A DNA stretch of 64,000 bases from G051903925 sp051903925. Its GTDB lineage: Bacteria; Pseudomonadota; Alphaproteobacteria; Zavarziniales; Zavarziniaceae. This document shows, in pieces, positions 44,095 through 52,629 of this stretch; within the stretch, counting starts at the first letter, position 1; each line of letters opens with the position of its first letter. The stretch spans positions 3,782,001 to 3,846,000 of the forward strand of contig NZ_CP173678.1 in assembly GCF_051903925.1 (NCBI RefSeq), given 5' to 3'. The translations under genes were made by a program, and so were the position numbers. Below the pieces are notes generated by a model. The model did not search any database, was not told where the DNA came from, and worked only from the letters and a program-made list of their open reading frames with translations.

Positions 44095-44131
44095 AAAAAA
44101 GGGCGGCGGCAACCCGTGGCTGCCGCCGCCC
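44095..44131 (-). terminator. Intrinsic terminator of the first MCP gene
   Basis: GGGCGGCGGCA / TGCCGCCGCCC, 11-bp perfect stem with a nine-base loop. On the minus strand it is followed by TTTTTT (plus-strand AAAAAA at 44095-44100). It sits about 40 bases after the MCP stop. Confidence 0.8.
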
Positions 44132-44172
44132 CGATGTTACCGGCCCCGCTGAGGCCGGGCAGGTTCAGCCCA

Positions 44173-45960
44173 TCAGGCCGCGTGGCGGACCGTAGCCAGG
44201 AAGGTGTCGACGCCAGTCCGCAGGCGCGTGGCCTGGACGGAAAGGTCGGACGCCGTGCTGAGCACGTTGCCGGAGGCACCGCCGGTCACGGTCGCCGCAT
44301 CGCTGACTTCCGAAATGCCGCCGGTCACGTCTTCCGTGCCGCGCGCGGCCTGCTCGACATTGCGGGCGATCTCGCTGGTTGCGGCGATCTGCTGCTCGAC
44401 GGCTCCCGCGATGCCGCTGGACACCTCGCTCATCTCCCGGATCGAGCCGCTGATGCGCACGATCGCCTCAACCGCCGCCCGGGTGGAGGACTGGATACCC
44501 TCGATCTGGCTCGCGATCTCCTCCGTCGCCTTGCCGGTCTGGTTGGCCAGCGCCTTGACCTCGCTCGCCACGACGGCAAAGCCCTTGCCCGCCTCGCCCG
44601 CGCGCGCCGCCTCGATCGTGGCGTTCAGCGCCAGCAGGTTGGTCTGCCCGGCAATGCCCTGGATCAGCTTGACCACGTCGCCGATGCGGCCGGCCGCCTC
44701 TTCCAGGGCCTTCATCGCCTCGGCCGTGTGGCTGGCCTCGTCGACAGCGCGGTTGGACAGGTTGGCCGACTGGTCGACCTGGCGCCCGATCTCCTTGGAG
44801 GACGAAGCCAGTTCCTCGGTGGCGCTGGCGACCGTCTGGACATTGGCGGCGGCCTGGCCGGCGGCAGCGGCGACACGCGTCGCCTGCACCGTCGTCTGCT
44901 CCGCGCTGGAGGCCAGCGACTGGGCATTGGCCTGCAGTTCGGTCGCGGCGGCGCCAACGGTCGCCATGATCTCGCTGATCTCGGCCTCGAACCGGCTGAT
45001 CGCGGCCGACACTTCGCGGCCCCGGGCGGCGTCGGCCTCGCTGCGGCGCAGCGCCTCCTCGGCCTGGATCCGCTCGGCCTCGCGCTGGGCCGCCTCGGCC
45101 TCCTCATGCTGGCGGCGGGCCTCCTCCTGCGCGGCGCGGGCAGCCTCGGCCTCCTGAGTCATGCGGGCATTCTCGACCGCCGCCTGCTTGAAGACCTCCA
45201 GCGCGCGGGCCAGCGCGCCGACCTCGTCCTTGCGCTCGGTGCCCGTCACCTCGATCGACTGGTCACCACCCGCCAGGCGGCCCATCAGGCCGGTGATGGC
45301 GACGACCGGCTTGGACACGCCGGCCACCAGGGCCCAGCCGATCAGCAGCAGCATGCCGGCGACACCGGCCAGCGCGACCAGGATCGCCGTCTTGGCCGAG
45401 TTGTAGACCTGGCTGCCCTCCTGGACCGCAGCGCTGCCGCCGTCGACATTGTAGGTCGACAGGGCGTTGAACGCGTCCCGCACCCCGTTGAAGGTGGTAC
45501 GCATGTCGTCCTGGTAGAAGCGCGTGCCGTCCTCGATCTTGCCCTGGTCCATCAGGGCTACGAGCTGGTCGTCCGCCGCCAGGTACTTCGCCCATTCGGC
45601 CATCGCCGTGTCGAACAGGACCTGTTCCTCAGGCGAGGCGATGAGGGTCATGTACTTCTCGGCCGCGGCCTTCTGTTCGGCGCGGACCTCGACCATGCGG
45701 TCCTTCGCCGCCTTGGCCATGTCGTCGTCCAGCGCCATGACCAGGCGCGCCTCGGTCGTGCGCAGGCGCTCGTTGGCGAGAGAGATCTCGGCCACGGAGG
45801 CGACCGACGGCAGCCAGTTGGTGCCGACGACGGTGGCTCCGTCATTGACCTTCGACAGGCTCTGGATCGAGAACACGCCCAGGCCGACCGTTACGACGAG
45901 GAGAACGGCGAAGCCGAGGGTAACCTTCCCCAGCATGCTCAGATTGCGCAGAAAATTCAT
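44173..45960 (-). CDS. Methyl-accepting chemotaxis protein (4HB sensor), copy A
   Basis: 595 residues. TM1 lies at about 12-32, a four-helix-bundle periplasmic sensor at about 35-185 and TM2 at about 190-212. A HAMP domain (GLMGRLAGGDQSIEV) follows, then a long coiled coil rich in Ala/Glu. The signalling tip around residue 440 reads LLALNATIEAARAGEAGKGF. It would pass a ligand signal to CheA/CheW. Near residues 425-560 it is almost identical to copy B, in contrast to the diverged sensor domain. Ligand unknown. Confidence 0.94.
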   Translation of the reverse strand: MNFLRNLSMLGKVTLGFAVLLVVTVGLGVFSIQSLSKVNDGATVVGTNWLPSVASVAEISLANERLRTTEARLVMALDDDMAKAAKDRMVEVRAEQKAAAEKYMTLIASPEEQVLFDTAMAEWAKYLAADDQLVALMDQGKIEDGTRFYQDDMRTTFNGVRDAFNALSTYNVDGGSAAVQEGSQVYNSAKTAILVALAGVAGMLLLIGWALVAGVSKPVVAITGLMGRLAGGDQSIEVTGTERKDEVGALARALEVFKQAAVENARMTQEAEAARAAQEEARRQHEEAEAAQREAERIQAEEALRRSEADAARGREVSAAISRFEAEISEIMATVGAAATELQANAQSLASSAEQTTVQATRVAAAAGQAAANVQTVASATEELASSSKEIGRQVDQSANLSNRAVDEASHTAEAMKALEEAAGRIGDVVKLIQGIAGQTNLLALNATIEAARAGEAGKGFAVVASEVKALANQTGKATEEIASQIEGIQSSTRAAVEAIVRISGSIREMSEVSSGIAGAVEQQIAATSEIARNVEQAARGTEDVTGGISEVSDAATVTGGASGNVLSTASDLSVQATRLRTGVDTFLATVRHAA

Positions 45961-46105
45961 GGACGTACCCCCAGGGCTGCCGGCATCTGCTGGCCGGCGC
46001 GTGCAAGCCGATGAATGGCAAGCTTGGCGGGGATTGGTTTCCCGGTGCTTAAGAGCTCCGGGTACTGCAGGATTTTTGTAAACAGCGTTTTCGGCAAGTT
46101 CGCTG

Positions 46106-46145
46106 AAAAGTCGGGGGCGCGATCCCGTTCGGAATCGCGCCCCCG
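46106..46145 (-). terminator. Intrinsic terminator of the second MCP gene
   Basis: CGGGGGCGCGAT / ATCGCGCCCCCG, a perfect 12-bp stem with a ten-base loop; a short T-rich run (CTTTTC) follows on the minus strand. It lies about 25 bases after the stop codon and within the promoter-side gap of the first MCP. Confidence 0.75.
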
Positions 46146-46170
46146 GATTGCGCCGCCAGAACCGCCTGCC

Positions 46171-47958
46171 TCAGGCGGCGGACTTCACCGTTGCCAGGAA
46201 GCGGTCGACACCCGTGCGCAGGCGGCTGGCCTGGGCCGACAGGTCGGCCGCGGTCTGCAGCACGCTGCCCGATGCGCCGCCCGTAATCGCCGCGGCATCG
46301 CTGACGCCACTGATGCCGCCGGTCACGTCTTCCGTGCCGCGCGCGGCCTGCTCCACGTTGCGGGCAATCTCGCTGGTCGCGGCGATCTGTTCCTCGACCG
46401 CACCGGCAATGCCGCCCGACACCTCGCTCATCTCGCGAATCGAGCTGCTGATCCGGGTGATCGCCTCGGCCGCGGCGCGGGTGGAGGACTGGATGCCCTC
46501 GATCTGGCCCGAGATTTCCTCCGTCGCCTTGCCCGTCTGGTTGGCCAGCGCCTTGACCTCGCTCGCCACGACGGCGAAGCCCTTGCCCGCCTCGCCCGCG
46601 CGCGCCGCCTCGATCGTCGCATTCAGCGCCAGCAGGTTGGTCTGCCCGGCAATGCCCTGGATCAGCTTGACCACGTCGCCGATGCGGCCGGCCGCCTCCT
46701 CCAGGGCCTTCATCGCCTCGGCCGTGTGGCTGGCCTCGTCGACAGCGCGGCTCGACAGGTTGGCCGACTGGTCGACCTGGCGCCCGATCTCCTTGGAGGA
46801 CGAGGCCAGTTCCTCGGTCGCCGCCGCCACGGTCTGGACGTTGCTGGCGGCCTGCACCGCCGCGGCCGCAACACGCGTCGCCTGGTTGGTCGTCTGCTCC
46901 GCGCTGGAGGCAAGCGATTCGGCATTGGCCTGCAACTCGGTCGCGGCAGCGCTCACGCTGGCCATGACCTCGCCGATCTCCGTCTCGAACTGGGCGATGG
47001 CCTGGGCGATCTCGCGGCCGCGGGCGGCCTCCGCCTCGCTGCGGCGCAACGCCTCGTCCGCCTGCCGGCGCTCGGCCTCGCGCTGGGCTGCCTCGGTCTG
47101 CTCGCGCTGGCGGCGGGCCTCCTCCTGGGTGGCGCGCGCCTCCTCCGCCTCGCGGCTCATGCGGGTGTTCTCGATCGACGCCTGCTTGAACACGTCCAGG
47201 GCACGGGCCAGCGCGCCGACCTCGTCCTTGCGCTCCGCGCCGACGACGACGATGGTCTGGTCGCCCCCGGCGAGGCGTCCCATCAGTGCGGCCAGTGCGT
47301 TGATCGGCTTCGAGACCCCGGCCACCAGGGCCCAGCCGATCAGCAGCAGGACCACGCCCATGGCCCCGATCGCCACGAAGATCGCGGCGCGGGACTCGGC
47401 ATAAACCTGGTCGCCCCGGGCTGCCGCCTGGTCGGCGCCGCGCTGGTTGAACTCGATCAGGGCGTTGAGCGCGTCGCCGACGACGTCCTGGGCGACCTTC
47501 ATCTCCTGCTGGAAGAAGCGCACCGCCTCGGACTGCTGGCCTGCGTCCAGCATGGCCATCAGCTGCACCTCGGTCGCGGCATAGGCCTGCCAGGCGTCGT
47601 TGAACTTCACCAGCAGGGCGCGTTCCTCCGCCCCACCGACCATCGAATCGTAGGTGTCGACATAGCCCTTCAGCTCGCCCTTCACCTCGGCCAGACGGTT
47701 GATGGCCTTCTGCTTCAGGGCGGGATCGGCCGACATGACGACCCGGGCCTCGATGACGCGGACACTTTCAGTGGTATTCGACACGTGGCCCAACGCCACG
47801 ATCGAGGGCAGCCAGTTATCGCGGACATCGGCCGCTTCGGCGTTCACCTTCATCAGGCTCTGCACGGCGAACAGGCCGAGGCCGGCCACCGCCAGGAACA
47901 GGACGGCAAAGGCGAGGCCCAGCTTTCCCGACAATTTGAGGTTGCGCAGAATACTCAT
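46171..47958 (-). CDS. Methyl-accepting chemotaxis protein (4HB sensor), copy B
   Basis: 595 residues, same length and layout as copy A: TM1, four-helix periplasmic sensor (about 35-185), TM2, HAMP (ALMGRLAGGDQTIVV), coiled coil, signalling domain. The sensor region shares only part of its sequence with copy A, while the cytoplasmic tip is nearly the same at DNA level. The two genes lie 210 bases apart, each with its own terminator, so they are separate transcripts arising from a tandem duplication. Ligand unknown. Confidence 0.94.
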   Translation of the reverse strand: MSILRNLKLSGKLGLAFAVLFLAVAGLGLFAVQSLMKVNAEAADVRDNWLPSIVALGHVSNTTESVRVIEARVVMSADPALKQKAINRLAEVKGELKGYVDTYDSMVGGAEERALLVKFNDAWQAYAATEVQLMAMLDAGQQSEAVRFFQQEMKVAQDVVGDALNALIEFNQRGADQAAARGDQVYAESRAAIFVAIGAMGVVLLLIGWALVAGVSKPINALAALMGRLAGGDQTIVVVGAERKDEVGALARALDVFKQASIENTRMSREAEEARATQEEARRQREQTEAAQREAERRQADEALRRSEAEAARGREIAQAIAQFETEIGEVMASVSAAATELQANAESLASSAEQTTNQATRVAAAAVQAASNVQTVAAATEELASSSKEIGRQVDQSANLSSRAVDEASHTAEAMKALEEAAGRIGDVVKLIQGIAGQTNLLALNATIEAARAGEAGKGFAVVASEVKALANQTGKATEEISGQIEGIQSSTRAAAEAITRISSSIREMSEVSGGIAGAVEEQIAATSEIARNVEQAARGTEDVTGGISGVSDAAAITGGASGSVLQTAADLSAQASRLRTGVDRFLATVKSAA

Positions 47959-48105
47959 TTGGCATCATCCTCCGCCGAGGGAAACGGGGAGATCCGTTTC
48001 AGGTCGATGCCGACTATTCCGACGCTCTGCTTAACGCCGGTTAAACATACGTAGGCTGATCAAGCGCCAGCCATGCGGTCCAGGAATACCGCGGGAGCGA
48101 TGGCG

Positions 48106-48966
48106 TCAGGATGGGGAAACGGGCGGATCCCCTGCGTCTCCGATGATCGCGGCCCGGGTCTCAGCTCCGCGCTGCCGGTGGCTCGCCAACTGGCGGCGAT
48201 AGGATGCAATGCTGAGCGGGATGGTCGCCAGATAGGCCAGTAGTGCGAAGGTGTAACTTTCCCACGAATAGGACACGACCACGGCAAAGCCGATCCCCAC
48301 ACCAACCAGGACGGGCAGGACGGCATCACGCGGAATGCGCACCTTCTTGAAGGCGAACGTCGGAATGCGGCTGATCATCAGGAAGGCGACGACGAGCGCC
48401 AGGACCGCCACCAGGTGCGGCTGGCGCAGGTCCTCGCCCAGCCAGAAGCTGGTCGCCAGCGGCAGCAGGACCAGTCCCGCGCCCGCCGGCGCGGGCACGC
48501 CAGTGAAATACTGGCTGGCCCAGATCGGCCGGTCGGGATCGACCGCCGCCACATTGAAGCGCGCGAGGCGCAGCGCGCCGCAGGTGGCGAAGGCCAGCAC
48601 GACGATCCAGCCAAGCCCACCCAGCGTCGACAGCGTCCACTGGTACAGGACCAGCATGGGCGCCACGCCGAAGCTGACGAAGTCGGACAGGGAATCGAGT
48701 TCGGCGCCGAACCGGCTGGTCCCCTTCAACAGGCGGGCGATGCGGCCGTCCAGGCCGTCGAACAGCATGGCGACCAGCACCGCCGTCACCGCCAGGTCAT
48801 AGCGCTCCATCATCGCGAAGCGGATCGCGCTCAGGCCCGAGCAGAGGGCCAGCACGGTCAGCATGTTGGGCACGAGCACCCGCAAAGGCAGGTTGGGCAG
48901 GGGCCGGCGCGCGCGCCGCCCCTTCAGCGGCCGGCGAAAACGGCTGCGCAGCGTGCCGCGGGCCAT
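48106..48966 (-). CDS. pssA: CDP-diacylglycerol-serine O-phosphatidyltransferase
   Basis: 286 residues. The CDP-alcohol phosphotransferase motif is present as MLFDGLDGRIARLLKGTSRFGAELDSLSD in two parts (DGLDG...AR...G...ELDS...SD), with about eight membrane helices. It makes phosphatidylserine at the inner membrane. The start overlaps the psd stop by one base (TGATG), so the two phosphatidylethanolamine genes are coupled. Confidence 0.94.
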   Translation of the reverse strand: MARGTLRSRFRRPLKGRRARRPLPNLPLRVLVPNMLTVLALCSGLSAIRFAMMERYDLAVTAVLVAMLFDGLDGRIARLLKGTSRFGAELDSLSDFVSFGVAPMLVLYQWTLSTLGGLGWIVVLAFATCGALRLARFNVAAVDPDRPIWASQYFTGVPAPAGAGLVLLPLATSFWLGEDLRQPHLVAVLALVVAFLMISRIPTFAFKKVRIPRDAVLPVLVGVGIGFAVVVSYSWESYTFALLAYLATIPLSIASYRRQLASHRQRGAETRAAIIGDAGDPPVSPS

Positions 48967-49676
48967 CAGCGCACCGCGCCCAGGCGGGGCGGCTCGTCCG
49001 CCATCAGGTCGGCCAGGACCGTCTCGCCGGCCACCGCGCGCTGACCTACGGCGACCAGGGGTGACACGCCCGGCGGCAGATAGACGTCGAGCCGGCTGCC
49101 GAAGCGGATCAGGCCAAAGCGCTCGCCCGTCTTCAGCACCTGCCCCTCGCCGACCTGGCACAGGATGCGGCGCGCCACCAGGCCCGCGATCTGGACCACG
49201 CCGATGGCCCGGCCATCGTCCATGCGCACGGTCATGCCGCTGCGCTCGTTCTCCTCCGACGCCTTGTCCAGGGCGGCATTGACGAAGGTGCCGGGGCGAT
49301 AGGCGATGCGCTCCACCAGGCCTGCGACCGGCATGCGGTTCACATGCACGTCCAGCACGTTCATGAACACGGTGACGCGGGCCAGCGGCGCATCGCCCAG
49401 GCCCAGCTCGACCGGCGGCCGGGCGGGCGCCGTCGCGGTGACGACGCCATCTGCCGGGCTGACGATCAGGCCTGGCCGGATCGGCGTCACCCGCGGTGGA
49501 TCACGGAAGAAGTAGGCGCACCACGCCGTCAGGATCAGGCCCGGGATCCACAGCGGCTCCCACAGCAGGCCGAGGACGACCGTCACGGCGGCAAAGATCG
49601 CGATGTAGCGCCAGCCTTCCCGATGGATCGGGCACAAGGCCGCCCTGATTGTCGCGAACAGGTCACCCATAGACAT
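48966..49676 (-). CDS. psd: Phosphatidylserine decarboxylase proenzyme
   Basis: 236 residues. Two N-terminal membrane segments (about 22-52), VSPADGVVT, VFMNVLDVHVNRMPVAG and a C-terminal RFGSRLDVYLP whose Gly-Ser is the self-cleavage site that yields the pyruvoyl group. This short form, with FGS instead of LGST, is common in alphaproteobacteria. It converts phosphatidylserine to phosphatidylethanolamine. Coupled to pssA. Confidence 0.94.
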   Translation of the reverse strand: MSMGDLFATIRAALCPIHREGWRYIAIFAAVTVVLGLLWEPLWIPGLILTAWCAYFFRDPPRVTPIRPGLIVSPADGVVTATAPARPPVELGLGDAPLARVTVFMNVLDVHVNRMPVAGLVERIAYRPGTFVNAALDKASEENERSGMTVRMDDGRAIGVVQIAGLVARRILCQVGEGQVLKTGERFGLIRFGSRLDVYLPPGVSPLVAVGQRAVAGETVLADLMADEPPRLGAVR

Positions 49677-49785
49677 CGTCCTTCATGCGGTCCGCCATGG
49701 CCGCCGCGGCCTCGTGCATCCGAATGCGTTGACGTGGGCGCGGTGCCCCGGAAACACAAGCAGGTTCGGGACAATGTGGCGCCCA

Positions 49786-49816
49786 GGGCCGGCGGGCAAG
49801 GCCTGCCCGCTGGCCC
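49786..49816. terminator. GC-rich hairpin after ABC exporter gene
   Basis: GGGCCGGCGGGCA / TGCCCGCTGGCCC, 13-bp arms with a single G-T wobble and a five-base loop, 6 bases past the stop codon of the Atm1-like gene. No T-run follows on the minus strand, so termination is likely but not certain. Confidence 0.5.
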
Positions 49817-49821
49817 GGCGT

Positions 49822-51657
49822 TCAGAGGGCGACCTGGACCTCGGCCGCCCGTTCGGAGTCCGGCGCCTCGTTCTGCCTGGCCCACATGTCGGCGTACTGG
49901 CCGCCGCTGGCCAGCAATTCCTCATGCGTTCCACGCTCCGCGATGCGGCCATGGTCCAGCACGATGATCTCGTCCGCATCGACCACGGTCGACAGGCGAT
50001 GGGCGATGACCAGCGTCGTCCGGTTCGCCGAGATCTCCTTCAGGCTCTGCTGGATCTCCTGCTCGGTGCGCGAATCGAGGGCACTCGTCGCCTCGTCCAG
50101 CAGCAGGATGGCGGGGTTCTTCAGGATGGTGCGGGCAATCGCCACACGCTGCTTCTCGCCACCCGACAGCTTCAGCCCGCGCTCGCCGACCATCGTCTCG
50201 TAGCCGTCGGGCAGGGTCGTGATGAAGTCGTGGATGCGGGCCAAGCGGGCCGCCTGCTCCACTTCTGCATCGGTGGCGCCGGGCCGGCCATAGCGGATGT
50301 TGTAGCGCACCGTGTCGTTGAACAGGACCGTGTCCTGCGGCACCACGCCGATGGCCGCGCGCAGGCTGGCCTGGTTCACGTCGCGGATCTCCTGCCCGTC
50401 GATCAGCACGCGGCCGGACGAGATGTCGTAGAAGCGGAACAGGATGCGGCTGATCGTCGACTTGCCGGCCCCGGTCGGTCCCACGATGGCCAGCGTGCTT
50501 CCCGGCGGCACGACGAACGAGACATGGTCCAGGATGCCGCGCCGGGCGTCATAGGCAAAGCAGACGTTCTCGAACCGCACCTCGCCGCCCGCGATCGCCA
50601 GGGGCGGTGCACCCGGCTTGTCCGCCACCTCCGCCGGCACGTCGCGCAGGGCGAACATCGCCTCCATGTCGATCAGGGCCTGGCGGATTTCGCGATAGAC
50701 CATGCCGAGCATGTTGAGCGGCTGGTAGAGCTGGATCAGCAGGCCGTTGACCAGCACGAAGGTGCCGACCGTCATGGTCCCCGCGATGACCCCTTGCGCC
50801 GCCATCAGCATCAGGATGGCCAGGCCGATCGCCATGATCACCTGCTGGCCCACATTGAGGTACGAGAGCGTGGTCTGGTTCTTGACGGCCGCCCGCTCGT
50901 AGCCCGCCAGGGCGACGTCATAGCGTCGCGACTCGTGGCCCTCGTTTCCGAAGTACTTCACCGTCTCGTAGTTCAGCAGGCTGTCGACGGCCTTTGTATT
51001 GGCCTGCTCGTCCTGGCGGTTCATCTCCTGCCGGACGCGGATGCGCCATTCGGTGATCCAGAAGGTGAAGACGATGTAGACGGCGATGGTGACCAGCGTC
51101 ACCACGCTGAACAGGATGCCGCAGGTCCAGGCCAGGATGACCGACACGACCACGATCTCGAAGATCGACGGCACGATGTTGAACACCATGAAGCGCAGCA
51201 GGAAGTCGATGCCCTTGACGCCGCGTTCGATCACCCGGCTCAGTCCGCCGGTGCGCCGCTCCAGGTGGAAGCGCAGCGACAGCCGGTGCAGGTGGTCAAA
51301 GGTCTCCAGCGCCAGGCGCCGCGTCGCCCGCTGCCCCACCGCGGCAAAGATCGCGTCGCGCAGTTCGGCAAAGCCCTGCGCGCCGACCCGGGCCACGCCA
51401 TAGCCGACGATCATGAAGATCGGCACCGCCGCCATGGCCGAGATCGACAGCACGTCGACCGCCGCCTTGTAGAAGAACGGCACGGTGATCATGGCCAGCT
51501 TGGCGATCACCAGGAACACCGTGGCGATCACCACGCGCAGGCGAAGGGCCGGCTCCCCCTTCGGCCAGAGATAGGGCCAAAACTGGACCAGCGTGCTCCA
51601 GTCCTTGCGCGAAGCGCCGCGACGGCGATCGAAACCGGGAATGGTCTGGGAACTCAT
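49822..51657 (-). CDS. Atm1/HMT1-type ABC exporter (fused TMD-NBD half-transporter)
   Basis: 611 residues. Membrane domain at about 40-330, NBD at about 365-600. Walker A is GPTGAGKST, signature LSGGEKQRVAIARTIL, Walker B ILLLDEATSALD. The N-terminal STLVQFWPYLWPKGEPALRL and HRLSLRFHLERRTGGLSR are typical of Atm1/HMT1-like exporters, which move glutathione-linked sulfur or metal conjugates in mitochondria and alphaproteobacteria. It should work as a homodimer in the inner membrane. An ATG 17 codons upstream is also possible. Divergent from the FecR-domain gene. Confidence 0.88.
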   Translation of the reverse strand: MSSQTIPGFDRRRGASRKDWSTLVQFWPYLWPKGEPALRLRVVIATVFLVIAKLAMITVPFFYKAAVDVLSISAMAAVPIFMIVGYGVARVGAQGFAELRDAIFAAVGQRATRRLALETFDHLHRLSLRFHLERRTGGLSRVIERGVKGIDFLLRFMVFNIVPSIFEIVVVSVILAWTCGILFSVVTLVTIAVYIVFTFWITEWRIRVRQEMNRQDEQANTKAVDSLLNYETVKYFGNEGHESRRYDVALAGYERAAVKNQTTLSYLNVGQQVIMAIGLAILMLMAAQGVIAGTMTVGTFVLVNGLLIQLYQPLNMLGMVYREIRQALIDMEAMFALRDVPAEVADKPGAPPLAIAGGEVRFENVCFAYDARRGILDHVSFVVPPGSTLAIVGPTGAGKSTISRILFRFYDISSGRVLIDGQEIRDVNQASLRAAIGVVPQDTVLFNDTVRYNIRYGRPGATDAEVEQAARLARIHDFITTLPDGYETMVGERGLKLSGGEKQRVAIARTILKNPAILLLDEATSALDSRTEQEIQQSLKEISANRTTLVIAHRLSTVVDADEIIVLDHGRIAERGTHEELLASGGQYADMWARQNEAPDSERAAEVQVAL

Positions 51658-51884
51658 GACGCCACCGGCTCCACCTTGCTGCCTGGGAGAATGCGCTGCC
51701 GAACCCACGCTAGCCCTGGGTGCGCCGCACGGGGAGATAGGTCGCGCGCAATGCCACCCGCACCCGCCGAAAGGCTAGGTCCGCACGGTCCCGCGCGGAG
51801 CTGTGACATCGGCCATAGTGTCGCAGCCTGGGTCGGCCTAGAGTGCCGGGAAACAGAATCACAATAAGACCCGGGAGAGCAAAA

Positions 51885-52625
51885 ATGCCCACGCGATCTC
51901 CACTGGCAGGGGCGCTGAGGCGTCCCTGGTTGCTTGGCCTTTTGTTGGTGACAACACCCCTGGTGGCCCAGACACAGACGATCGCGTCGCTGGTCGCCAA
52001 TGCCGTGATGGCGGTGCGCTCCGGCAATGCCCGGGCGCTGGGCGAAGGTGATCCGATCTTTCCGGGCGACCGGGTCGTGACCGGCCCGCGCGGCGCCGTC
52101 ATCGTCGCCTCCGCCGACGGCACGCGCCTCGGCATGGGGGGCAAGGGCACGCTCGAGGTCTATGCCGACCTGGCCATGGGCACCGCCGCCCTGGGCGCCG
52201 GGACCGAGCAGGCCCCCTTCTCCCTGCTGGACGGCAATTTCCGCATCGTGATCGGTGCCCAGCCGGTCAGCATCATGGCAGGCGGCAGCCGCTTCACGCT
52301 GACCCGTCCGACGGCCGACGGCCAGGGCCAGCGCGCCTATATCGTCCTGACGCCGGCCTGCGTCACGTTCATCGCCGGCACCGCGCCGCTGACCGTGACC
52401 GATGCGGCCGGCACCGCGACCGAGATCCCGGCCGGGTCCGCCGTCTGCCTGGGTGTCTCGCCCATGCCCATGGCGCCGATGACCGAGGCCCAGCGGGGCG
52501 TGGCGCGCGAACTGGACCGCGAGCTGGTGCACCGTCCCGACGATTCGGGCTTCCCCTATGGCGGAATGGGCACCGGCGGCAGCGGCCACGGCCACGACAG
52601 CCACAGTTCGAGCAGCAGCGACTGA
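51885..52625 (+). CDS. Secreted FecR-domain protein
   Basis: 246 residues. A signal peptide at about 1-27 (RRPWLLGLLLVTTPLVA), then a FecR-like beta-rich domain (LGEGDPIFPGDRVVTGPRGAVI, GTRLGMGGKGTLEVYA). The tail is rich in Gly, His and Ser (GSGHGHDSHSSSSSD) and could bind metal. FecR domains of this kind occur in periplasmic proteins outside the iron-sensing system too; there is no sigma factor or TonB receptor beside it. GGGAGAGC precedes the ATG. It is divergent from the Atm1-like gene and convergent with the fused ABC gene (4-base gap). Confidence 0.75.
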   Translation: MPTRSPLAGALRRPWLLGLLLVTTPLVAQTQTIASLVANAVMAVRSGNARALGEGDPIFPGDRVVTGPRGAVIVASADGTRLGMGGKGTLEVYADLAMGTAALGAGTEQAPFSLLDGNFRIVIGAQPVSIMAGGSRFTLTRPTADGQGQRAYIVLTPACVTFIAGTAPLTVTDAAGTATEIPAGSAVCLGVSPMPMAPMTEAQRGVARELDRELVHRPDDSGFPYGGMGTGGSGHGHDSHSSSSSD

Positions 52626-52629
52626 CGCC

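Noticed and set aside
48966..49676. psd as inactive because the LGST cleavage motif is absent
   Set aside because: The short bacterial form uses a Gly-Ser in a different context (RFGSR), which is present, and the gene is coupled to pssA.
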